From contig CM053807.1 in NCBI GenBank assembly GCA_028671895.1, positions 50,273,903 to 50,337,902 on the forward strand: a DNA stretch of 64,000 bases. Reading direction: 5' to 3'. This document shows, in pieces, positions 32,356-43,110 of this stretch. The position numbers and the translations under genes were made by a program. How positions within the stretch are numbered: position 1 is the first letter of the stretch; each line of letters opens with the position of its first letter. The notes beneath the pieces are model-generated. The model was not told where the DNA came from. It searched no databases and saw only the letters and a program-made list of their open reading frames with translations. This DNA comes from Oenanthe sinensis. Taxonomy: Eukaryota > Streptophyta > Magnoliopsida > Apiales > Apiaceae.

Positions 32356-35300
32356 CTAGAGCCAATCACCCATGTATCTAATACCCATGGAACTAGTGTG
32401 ACCGTCGTGCTTCTTCTGCGATAAGCCTTTGGTCAGTGGGTCTGCAATGTTATCATTTGTGTGCACTTTACATATGTGTATGTCACCCCTTTCATTAATC
32501 TCTCGAATGAGGTGATATCTCCTGAGTATGTGTTTGGTTCGGGAGTGAGCTCTAGGTTCTTTAGCCTGTGCAATGGCTCCATTATTATCGCAGTATAGAT
32601 CAATGGGATCTGCGATCGATGGAACCACTCCCAAATCATTAATGAATTTTCGAATCCAAACAGCTTCCTTAGCCGCTTCACAAGCTGCAATGTACTCAGC
32701 CTCCATTGTAGAATCAGCTACTGTTTCTTGCTTTGAACTCTTCCAACTTACAGCACCTCCGTTTAGACAAAACACAAAACCAGACTGTGATACAGTATCA
32801 TCCCTGTCTGTTTGGAAACTTGCATCGGTGTAACCTTTTACAACCAGTTTCTCCTCTCCTCCATACACCAAGAATGAATCTTTAGTCCTTTTCAAGTACT
32901 TTAGAATATTCTTGACAACCGTCCAGTGACCTTCACCTGGATTAGATTGGTATCTGCTCGTCATGCTTAAAGCATACGAAACATCTGGGCGAGTACATAC
33001 CATTGCATACATGATGGATCCAATTGTTGAGGCATATGGAACCTTACTCATGCGGTCCTTGTCATCCAATGATTTCGGACACTGATCTTTAGAGATCGTT
33101 ATCCCTTGAGATACGGGGACATATCCCCTTTTTGCATTTTGCATACCAAAACGATGCAAAACCTTATCGATGTATGTACTCTGACTTAGACCGATCATCC
33201 TTCTAGATCTATCCCTATAGATCCTCATTCCCAGAATGTAGGATGCATCTCCTAAGTCTTTCATAGAGAAGTTGCTCCCTAACCAAGTCTTAACACCCTT
33301 GAGAAAAGGTATGTCATTCCCCATTAGTAGTATGTCATCAACATATAGTACTATGAATGCCACATGGCTCCCACTAACCTTCTTGTAAACACAAGGTTCA
33401 TCTTCGTTTTGAACAAATCCATACTCTTTGACTGTTTCATCAAAACGAATATTCCATCTCCTAGATGCTTGCTTCAATCCATAAATGGATCGACGTAATT
33501 TACATACCTTGCTAACATTCCTTGGATCGACAAAACCTTCAGGTTGTGTCATGTACACATCCTCATCAAGGGTTCCATTAAGGAAAGCTGTTTTGACATC
33601 CATTTGCCAGATTTCATAATCATGGAATGCTGCAATAGCAAGCAAAATCCTTATGGATTTGACCATAGCCACTGGTGAGAAAGTTTCATCATAGTCAATA
33701 CCATGAATTTGTTTGAAACCTTTTGCAACCAGCCTTGCTTTATAGGTCTGAACATTTCCATCCATGTCAGTTTTCTTCTTGAAAACCCACTTGCACCCTA
33801 TGGGTTTTACCCCTTCAGGTGGATCAACCAAAGTCCATACTTGGTTTTCATACATGGAATCCATCTCGGATTTCGTGGCTTCTAGCCATCTCTTAGAGTC
33901 TGGACTGATCATAGCATCTTGGTATGTGAGAGGCTCATCTTCATCTATGAGCATCAAATCACCACATTGAGTCAAGAGAAATCCATATCTCTCTGGCTCA
34001 TGGCGAATTCTACCAGTTCTACGAACAACCTGTGTTTGTTGAGCATTATAATTATCCTGCTCTTGTTCCACTTCAGGTTCAATGCTATTTTGTGGTTCTC
34101 GATCTTCATCGAGATCTATAGTTCTCCCACTGTTTCTTTTGGAAATAAAATCTCTTTCCATGAAAACAGCATCTCGAGCAATAAACACTTTCTGCTCAGA
34201 GGGACTATAAAAATAATACGCCTTTGTTTCTTTAGGGTATCCCACAAAATTGCACTCTTCAGATTTAGGTCCAAGCTTGTCAGATACTTGACGTTTCACA
34301 AACGCCTTGCATCCCCAAACTTTCATAAAGCTCATGCTTGACCGTTTCTCCTCCCATATCTCATATGGAGTCTTTTGAACCTTCTTAGTAGGAACACGGT
34401 TAAGTGTGAAAGCCGCTGTTTCTAGAGCGTAACCCCAGAAACTAATTGGAAGATCTGCATGACTCATCATCGATCGCACCATGTCCAACAAGGTGCGATT
34501 TCTCCTCTCTGAAACTCCATTCCATTGAGGTGTACCTGGCGGAGTGAGTTGTGATACAATACCACACTCCTTTAAATAATCTTTAAATTCAGTGCTCAAG
34601 TATTCTCCTCCACGATCAGATCGTAAGATTTTAATACTTGCACCTCCGCCAATTTGCTTCTCTACTTCAGCCTTGTATTCTTTGAACTTTTCAAAAGAAT
34701 CGGATTTATTCTTCATAAGATATACATATCCATATCTACTGAAATCATCAGTAAATGTTATGAAGTAGTAGTAGCCTCCTCTAGCCATCACACGCATTGG
34801 GCCACATACATCACTATGTATTAGCTCCAAACGTTCAGTGGCCCTTTGACCCTTACCAGTGAAAGGGGCTTTAGTCATTTTACCAAGCAAACAAGATTCG
34901 CATTCTTGGTATGATTCAAAATCAAACTTATCCAAATATCCATCCTTATGTAATTTGGATATGCGTTTCTCATTTATATGGCCTAGACGACAATGCCAGA
35001 GGTATGTTTGATTTGAGTCATTAACTTTAAGTCGTTTGTTTTCTATATTACAGACAGGATTATCTAAGTCAAGAACATATAAACCATTAAACAAACGCGC
35101 AACACCATAGGTTAAATCATTCAAAGCAAAAGAGCAACTGTTGTCCTTTATTGTAAACGAAAAACCTTTCTTGTCCAAACAAGAAACAGAAATAATGTTT
35201 CTGCGAATTGCAGGCACGTAATAACAATTCTCCAGTTCTAAAACTAGCCCAGAGGGCAAAGATAAATAATAGGTTCATACAGCTAAAGCAGCAACTCTTG

Positions 35301-36315
35301 CTCCGTTGCCAACTCGTAGGTCCATTTCTCCTTTAGCCAATGTCCTACTTCTCTGCATTTCCTGCACATTTATACAAATGTGAGAAGCACATCCGGTATC
35401 CAATACCCAAGATGTAGAAATAGACAGATTGACTTCTATAACATATATACCTGAATTAGAAGCTTGCTCAGCCCTCTTCTTCTTCAGATCCTCCAAGTAA
35501 ACTGAACAGTTTCTCTTCCAGTGACCAGTTTTCTTACAGTAGTGACATTCACCCTTAGCGACCCCACCTTTAGGCTTTAAAGCCTGTTTAGGACCTGACT
35601 TTGGCTTGGGTGTAGAATCAGAACCTGTCTTCTTCTTACCCTTCCACTTGCCTTTCCCTTTGGCCTTACCTTTATTGCCCACCATCAGTATGGGAGCAGG
35701 TTCAGCCGTCTTCATGTTGGTCTCATATGTTCTCAACATAGCCAACAATTCAGTAGGTGTTTTGTCAAACTCATTCATATTGTAGTTCATAACAAACTGA
35801 GTGAATTTGTTGTTCAAAGAATTCAAGATTAGGTCAATACCAGTTTCCGGACCAATCGGGAAACCCAAAGTATCAAGATACTCAATGTAACCAATCATCT
35901 TCAGAACATGTGGGCCAACTGGTTCATTTGCCCCTTGTTTGCAGTTAAAGAGTGACTTGCTCGTGTTGAACCTTTCTTGACGAGTTTGGCTTGCAAACAT
36001 GCTTTGCAAGTGCTCATTGATAGTATATGCATCCATATGCACATGCTGTCTTTGAAGCTCAGCACTCATAGTTGCTAACATAAGACACGCAACATCAGTT
36101 GCATCATTCTCATCCTTTGTGTGGGCCGCTCGTTCCTCAACAGTAGCGCCCTCAGGAAGGGGACCTGCCGGAGGAATATCAATGACATGAAGCTTGCGCT
36201 CCTGCCTGAGGACAATCCTCAAATTCCTCTGCCAGTCTAGGAAGTTGTTTCCTCCTGTCAGCTTATCCTTCTCAAGGACAGATCGTACGGATAGTGTGTT
36301 TGTGTTGTTTGTCAT
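32356..36315 (-). pseudogene. Nested Copia gag-pol polyprotein with one in-frame stop
   Basis: The ATG at 36,315 (MTNNTNTLSVRSVLEKDK) opens a 1,320-codon frame that ends just before the purine tract. A single TGA at 35,275-35,277 (codon 347) interrupts it in the protease region, between NGARVAALAV and TYYLSLPSG; both sides stay in the same frame. Domains: Gag, a CCHC knuckle (CHYCKKTGHWKRNC), protease (WVLDTGCASHIC), integrase (HCRLGHINE, CESCLLGK, FTDDFSRYG, RSDRGGEYLS, GVSERRNRT), reverse transcriptase (QMDVKTAFLNG, YVDDILLM) and RNase H (YTDASF, then STMEAEYIA). All catalytic motifs I looked for are present. The stop is probably a point mutation of a Gly codon; readthrough cannot be excluded but is not typical of plant Copia elements. 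Confidence 0.93.
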
Positions 36316-38265
36316 TACTTGGTATCTACAATGATAAAAGCACAAAATTAAACATTAGATTGTCTGAGTTATTTATTATGTTCAAATGATTATGATACAT
36401 TCATAATATATCTCCCACTATTTTTATCAAATCAATAGCCCTTACTATTAATTTGGAAAGTATATCCCATAATCCTTTCTAGTGAGCCAAGATCCATATT
36501 TCGTCATGTCTCAAGTCAACCACTGGAAGTCCTTAAGAATGATTATTTAGGTAGACAACATTTGTCAATTATATCATATATAATTCTTGGATAGTTTGGT
36601 GAGCAACGATTGATCTTATCTATCTAATAGATTTTTAACCAAACTCTATGCTTCTAAGTTCATAATGGTTGAATATAACCGTTTACTTTCACCTTATTAT
36701 GACGACTCAGTTAAGTTTGATCCAATGATACAACGGCCGAATATAACCGTTTATATTCGTCGCATCTCACCACGATAGACAGGAGTCCCCTGCCACTGAC
36801 AGTCTTTCCCCTAATCGATCTAGGATTCGATGAGTGTTCATTCATTGGAAAGCATCTGATTAAAACTTAATATTTTGTTAAGGGGTTTAGAAGATTTTAC
36901 GACGATCATGATCACATCATGAAGAGATCCTCAATTTTTCCTTGAACTAAATATTTCAAATTGACATCTTAAATTGTTCATTTCCCAGGTAGATGGAGGA
37001 TACCAGTGGTCACACTTAAAACCCATCAGCCTTACGAATACGCATATCCGTTTTTGTCAGAAAATCCCAATTATAGATATCAAAATCCATATTCAATTCC
37101 GTGTTTTAAAAATCCATATTTCATAAACACAAGAATCTCATGATCGTTTGTTGATTTTAAAATCTTGAATCGTTACAGATTTTATCTTGAGTCGTTACAG
37201 ATTTTATCTTGTTTAAACAAGCATGGCATGGGTGTCGTATCTAATACATACATACATACATACATACATGATTAATCTAATTAAAAGCATGCATCATTCA
37301 TACATCAATATGTAAAGTGCAGTATGTAAACGTGCTTGGTTATGGCCCCTTTCCTATGTGATCCTTTCGAGCTAATGAAAGGATCAAAGTCAATCTATGG
37401 TGGTAAAATATAAATACAATTACATGTCTTCATTCTTCTTGTATCCACTAGTGCCTGCTCCTCTTCTTGGATCATCTTTCAGTCTTCAAGTACATTACAT
37501 GGAATAATTGAATACAACCTAAGCTAATGTACTTACATAAGAAAACTCGAGTTACATTCGAGGTTAAACAATTACAAGAATGAAGAAAACGACATGCAAG
37601 TCGTATTTATAAAACCAAAACCAAAAACCATTAATCTAGGGGTCTAAGGGCCATAACCAGCACCATGCTCAAGTACACAAAATAAAATATTGCGGGGGTC
37701 CGGGGGCGGCAGCCCCTGGGCGGGGGTCCGGGGGCGGCAGCCCCTGGGCGGGGTCTGGGGCGGCAGCCCCAGGCGGGGTCTGGGGGCGGCAGCCCCCGGC
37801 TGGGGTCGAGCTGCCAGGTCAGCTCGAAATCAGAAATTTTTTTTCTTTCGAAGACCAGTCCTATTCAGAAATCATCAATTTCTGAACTACAGATCATATC
37901 TGTTGGCCCTTTTTCCCACTGCATCTTATACAGTTTCAGAAGCATGTATCATATACATACTTATCATATCCCAGTTAACAGATCATGTCCAACATAATCT
38001 GTCCACCAGTTTATATCACTATACAAACTGACCCTCATGCATAATATACAAATCGCAATATGGCATATAAATCAGTCATGACAAATCATTAACATGCTAG
38101 TATCATCACCACATATTACAATTCGAATATACATGAAGAACATAGCATGGCAGAAGCATGGCAGTAATAAAGCAGTAGCATGACAGTTTCATGGCAGTCA
38201 CCAAGACAGGCATATTTGCATCAAATACAGTTAACACGTAACCAAATCAGTCCCTTATACACGTA
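36316..38265 (-). other. Long untranslated leader of the nested element
   Basis: Nearly 2 kb between the primer site and the gag start, unusually long. It includes an ACAT repeat (about 37,246-37,270) and a GC-rich tandem repeat (37,692-37,812). No open frame of recognisable content is present on the minus strand. Confidence 0.7.
37692..37812. repeat. GC-rich tandem repeat, about four units of 26-28 bp
   Basis: Units of the form GCGGGGGTCCGGGGGCGGC followed by AGCCCCTGG recur about four times, with the later ones diverged. Each unit contains the self-complementary GGGGC-GGC-AGCCCC core, so it can form a GC hairpin. It is a sharp base-composition island within AT-rich sequence. Confidence 0.9.
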
Positions 38266-38277
38266 GCTCTGATGCCA
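38266..38277 (-). other. Primer binding site (initiator-Met tRNA type)
   Basis: TGGCATCAGAGC on the minus strand, one base after the 5' LTR. This is one mismatch from the plant consensus TGGTATCAGAGC complementary to initiator methionine tRNA. Confidence 0.9.
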
Positions 38278-38278
38278 T

Positions 38279-39829
38279 TGTAGGGTTCCGAGGCATAAAA
38301 CGCAGCGGATAAACGTAAAAATAACAAAAAAATCGGAACCCTAACGCAGGATCATGTATAAGACTTGACGGATTATGGTAAACAGAATCATACCTATTCT
38401 TGTCCTGACTTTCACGAACTCAACGGAGATCCTTGCTATCACGATTTTGTGTCTTCCTCTCGAAAGCACCTCTATGGTATCCACACGAGCACCTTCAAGA
38501 ACGTCTCACGATCTTGATCACGGGATGGATGTACTAGCCTCCTTTGATGAATTCGAATGACTGCCTTTGCTGCCTCCTTGCTCTGCCTCTAGGGTTTTAT
38601 CATATAAAACGTCCCATTCATTTAACCTATCATTATCTATTTATAATGATTGGTTAATGGGCCTTTTCAGCAAAACCTAACCCATGTAGGCATAGGATTA
38701 AATAATAAAACATGCTTTTATTATTTAATTAATAACTAAGTCACACTTAATTATTATTGGCAGAAATACAATTATTCAAATTCGAATTTATATTATTTTA
38801 ATTAATTAAGTCTCACTTAATTAATATAATAAAATTCAAATAATCATCAATTAATTTAAATCTATAATTTAAATTAACTATTCCACTAGGTGCTCTATGT
38901 GTGTGACCCTATAGGCTATTATTTAATTAGCAATAATTTTATTCTCCAATAAAATTATAAACAATGAGCGGTATCTAGTAATACATCATTGCTATCCAAT
39001 TAAACAATAATTAAATCGTGATTTGATAAAACCTTTCATGATTAATGTTTCCGTGTAATATAATCCCTTTAACCAAATATATTATAGATTAAACTCGAGG
39101 CATGTGTTTAGTCATCCTCTTCAACATTTAATCCGGGTTTACTTGATCCATGAGTAGACTATGGAAAAACAAATCATTATTTGAGCACGGCCATGCATTT
39201 TATAGTCTCACTCAATCAAGAGGCCAATAATATCTCTCCTAATTATAGGAGGGTTAAATCCTTTATTTATCATTCATATTTCTCATACGACTCATGATAT
39301 ACCCGATGTCCACTTTTATCATCACCCGGTCAAAGGTAACTTTTAATGTAGTCAGAGTATATTAATCCTCGTATAGAAATATAATGATCTCAAGTCAGAG
39401 GATCATTACACCATTATCACTGTGAGTCTTTCTTATGACTTTATTAAACATGAAGAATCTCACTGTGGGTCTGTCCAGTACCATGTACTCCTACATGTAC
39501 CTATGCATTGACTTTAGTATCCCCATACTTATAACCAATGAGATATGGTTATCTGTCAAACAACATACTAGTCTATTTATGTATTATTATTGTCCTATAA
39601 TAATAATACTCGACTAGGGACATTTAAGAATATGATATATTATATAATCTCAAGTTCAAGTCATGTACTTAAACTATATAACGTGTATCATGATTCTAAG
39701 GACATTTATTATGCTAACAAATATATCGCAGTAATTAAAGTCATAATAAATACGTTTATTGAATAATCAAATGACATAAAGGTTTATTAAAGGAAACATT
39801 GTATTGCCTCTAGGGCACCTACACTAACA
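38279..39829 (-). repeat. 5' LTR of the nested Copia element
   Basis: 1,551 bp, nearly identical to the other LTR. It should contain the promoter that drives the element on the minus strand; no single TATA box stands out in such AT-rich sequence. Confidence 0.97.
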
Positions 39830-39834
39830 AAGAC

Positions 39835-41068
39835 AGCTTTTCTTCATGGTGATCTTGAAGAAGAGATTTATATGGATCAGCCTGAGGGATTTGTTACTTC
39901 TGGCAACGAGAGGAAAGTTTGTAAATTAGTCAAGTCTATCTATGGCTTGAAACAAGCTCCTAGAGACTGGCACAAAAAGTTTGATGAAACTGTTTTGACT
40001 TCAGAATTTTTGGTTAATGAAAGTGATAAGTGTGTCTACTATAAGGTTAAAGGAAATGAAAAAGTAATCTTGTGCCTGTATGTGGATGACATACTGTTGT
40101 TTGGAACCAATATTGAGATTATTAACGAGACAAAAAGGTTCTTGAAAAGGCACTTTGAAATGAAGGATATGGGTGCTGCTAATGTGATTCTTGGAATCAA
40201 GCTGACTCAGTCAGCTGATGGAATAACATTGTCACAATCTCATTATATAGAGAAATCTATACTTGAGAAGTATGGTTATTCAAATTGTAGAATCGCAAGC
40301 ACACCATATGATTCAAAAGTTGCGCTTGTCAAGAATAAGTCAGGTGTTCCTGTGTCTCAGTTAAGGTATTCTCAGATTATTGGGAGTTTGCAATATCTTG
40401 CTAATGGTACTAGACCAGATATTTCATATTCTGTGTCTAAGTTAGCTAGATATACAAGTTGTCCAAACAAGACTCATTGGGATGCTCTTGATAGAGTGCT
40501 TAGATATCTAAAAGGCACCATCTACCTTGGTTTGCATTACAGGAGGTTTCCTGGAGTGCTAGAGGGATATAGTGATGCAAGTTGGATAGCTAAGAAATCT
40601 GGTTCCAATGGAGTGACTGGATACGTATTTACCCTTGCGGGTGGAGCTATATCCTGGAAGTCTGCTAGACAGACTATTGTAACTTGGTCTACTTTTGAGG
40701 CTGAGTTGTGTGCACTAGATGCCACGGGAACCGAGGCTGAATGGTTGCATGGACTTATGTCTATGATTCCTGTAGTAAGCCAACCGCTTCCGGCTTTTGC
40801 TGTTCATTGTGATAGCCGTACAACTATCGACAAGATAAACAGTAAGAAGTATAATGTGAAAACCAAGAAACACGTCCAAGTTAGACTAAAGTCTATAAGG
40901 GGTTTGGTGTCTGACAGGATCATTGCTATTGAGTTTATTGGAACTCAAGATAATCTGGCTGATCCTTTGACTAAGGGACTTGAGCATGCTGTTGTCCTTA
41001 AGTCGAGGTTGGGGATGAGACTGACAACCCATTTTGAGTCATCAACAGCGGGAACCCAATACACCTGA
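39835..41068 (+). pseudogene. Outer Copia gag-pol, 3' part (reverse transcriptase and RNase H)
   Basis: Continues the outer element's frame exactly after the duplicated AAGAC. Motifs: TAFLHGDLEEEIYM, KSIYGLKQAPRDWH, the catalytic YVDDILLFG, and RNase H (YSDASW, STFEAELCALDA, CDSRTTIDK, LADPLTKGL). It ends at TGA 41,066-41,068. An internal ATG at 39,872 exists but is unlikely to be used. The frame is undamaged apart from the guest insertion. Confidence 0.95.
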
Positions 41069-41597
41069 GAGGAGATCCCTCGAAGTGTATTCAATGTGGT
41101 AATAACAAGTTGTGAGGGTGATTCGGTAGTATCTCTACTACAAATATCTAGATACTCACGTATCTGAGTCTTTTCCCTGTAAACCTCAAGATGTACTGTA
41201 ACTGCTAGTTAGCAAGAGTTTTAAGAACTCTGAATGGGGTCAAGTCGTGAGACGAGATGTTACCAGTACATCTTTGGAGATGCCCAGCTAAGCGAATGTT
41301 ATTGTGTGATCGCAATTAGAGGATAGGGTTATTCCTCAAAGCATTCGACGAACAGGATCGAGACATGACCTTTAACGTCTCAAAGCCGTAGATCGGCACC
41401 ATAGCCTTTGACTTGTCGTCGTCTATGGAGTGTGGTTACACACAACGGATAAAGATTCAAGGTGAAACATTCCATCTATATCCGGTAGCCATCGAAGTAG
41501 AGGACTTAGGAGGGTTCAAACCTTGACCGGTACCAACTCTGAAAAGCAAGTCATGAGTAGAATCTGATATACATTTCTGTATGGATTTGTGGGGGAT
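41069..41597 (+). other. 3' untranslated stretch and purine tract of the outer element
   Basis: No coding content. It ends in TGTGGGGGAT (41,589-41,597 core) directly before TGTTAG of the 3' LTR, a typical polypurine tract. Confidence 0.75.
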
Positions 41598-42819
41598 TGT
41601 TAGAAAATGGAAAGTTTGAGACATATTTTATATATGTTCTTGATGTAATTTCCGGAAACTAATGATTGGAAGTTATTCCTTGATATGATGACTTAAACTT
41701 TCATGTTTGGATCTAAGACATTTTCTTAGTGTAATCCATAGATAAATTGAGTAGAAGTTGCTAGTTTAAAACGGGTTAAATGTGTTTGTACCACATTGAA
41801 TATGTAATATGGGTGTGGGTGCTTTATATGCATATATGTGCAAGGGTAGTGTCAACTACTAAGGCATGTAGGGTGCATGGTGTAAAAGTGTGCCCTCGCG
41901 CGCACACACACACGCGCGCCGCCGCCGCCACGCCACGCCTTGCCTCGCCTCGGGTCGGGTCGGGTCGGGTCGGGTCGGGTCGGAGGGCGATTTGGGCGAA
42001 TGTCTCGGCGTCTCGCGTACGCGAGGCGACCTGGGCGAGGAATTTTATTACATGATTAATTAATTTAATTATGACTTTAATATTATTTTAATATGAATAT
42101 TCAGTCAGTATGTCACTGTCAGAGAATATATATTCTGTGTCTGATCAGAGTTTGCAAAATTGGAGCTGGGTCAGAGTTTAACAAACTCTGATGGACTAGC
42201 TCAGAGTTTAACAAACTCTGATGGTCTGGTCAGAGTTTAGCAGTAGACTCTGATGGGCTGTGCTGGTCAGAGTTTAGCAGTAGACTCTGATGGACTGGAA
42301 GAGTTTATAAACTCTGATGACTGTTACTGATTCTGATATATATTCTATTAAATATTTTTTAAGTCAGAATAATTATTTTAATTAATGTTTTATCTGCTGT
42401 TACGTTTTATTGTATTATAAATACATAAAAACGTTGTAGATGGGAGAAGGAGAGGTCTTAACACAAATCTGAGAAAACCCTAGCAGCTGCTATACTCTGT
42501 ATTACCTACAAATATATTCATACAGTCTGTGCATAGGTTTTCTGGGCGAACTGAGGTGCAGGTCGCTGTTGAGTACTACGTATCTGTGGACGAAGTGCTC
42601 TGTGCTGTTTTATCCTGGAAGTGATATTGCTGCAGTTACTAAGTGATATATCTGTGGACTAAGTATTCTAACTTTTCTCTTGTCCTTACAGTTACTAATT
42701 GATATATCTTGTTTTTACCTTCGTGCTTGTTTTGTTAATTGGTTTAATCTGCCTGTTCTTGTTTAATAATTTATATAACTGCCCCATTGTTGTGTGTAGT
42801 TTTTAATTACGATCCAACA
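41598..42819 (+). repeat. 3' LTR of the outer Copia element, 1,222 bp
   Basis: Same ends as the 5' LTR. Differences: an expanded GGGTC repeat (about 41,951-41,985), fewer palindromic units (about 42,170-42,320), and loss of about 120 bp present at 27,587-27,710 of the 5' LTR. The lost part is replaced here by a short GTTACTAAGTGATATATCTG-like filler (about 42,635-42,656) that copies nearby LTR sequence. Confidence 0.95.
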
Positions 42820-43110
42820 GTTCCAACTCAAATATCACAATAAAAATATTGATATAATGCGTTACTTGTTTTTCCTTTTTTTTACATAACGCATTTTACA
42901 TATGCATATTCAATGTGATATTCTGAATTTGCCCTTTAAATTACATTAGTTTGAACTCGATCTGTTACTTGGAATTCTGGTAATTAATCCGAACATTTTT
43001 TCCAAAAGTTGGCAGGTGTCGTGTGTGACCAATCCGGCCAAACCTTGCCTATAACACAATGGCACTCAGCGTTTGTGTTTTCACACAATCAAAGTGTGTA
43101 AGATACAGAA

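Larger units (their letters stand above)
30791..39829 (-). mobile_element. Nested Ty1/Copia LTR retrotransposon
   Basis: Inserted in the minus orientation within the outer element's reverse-transcriptase frame, with a perfect AAGAC target duplication (30,786-30,790 and 39,830-39,834). Minus-strand order: 5' LTR 39,829-38,279, primer site 38,277-38,266, long leader to 36,316, gag-pol 36,315-32,356, purine tract 32,353-32,342, 3' LTR 32,341-30,791. Both LTRs are 1,551 bp. By eye I found a single difference (CTATC at about 31,776 against TTATC at about 39,264), so the insertion is recent. Confidence 0.98.
26531..42819 (+). mobile_element. Outer Ty1/Copia LTR retrotransposon, split by a nested element
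   Basis: Starts TGTTAG and ends CCAACA, with a perfect 5-bp target duplication GTTCC at 26,526-26,530 and 42,820-42,824. The order is: 5' LTR (26,531-27,865), gag-protease-integrase-start of reverse transcriptase (27,909-30,790), nested element (30,791-39,829), rest of reverse transcriptase and RNase H (39,835-41,068), 3' untranslated stretch, purine tract (41,589-41,597) and 3' LTR (41,598-42,819). Integrase precedes reverse transcriptase, which defines Copia. Without the nested element it is about 7.25 kb. The LTRs differ in repeat copy number and by a deletion, so this element is clearly older than its guest. Confidence 0.97.
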
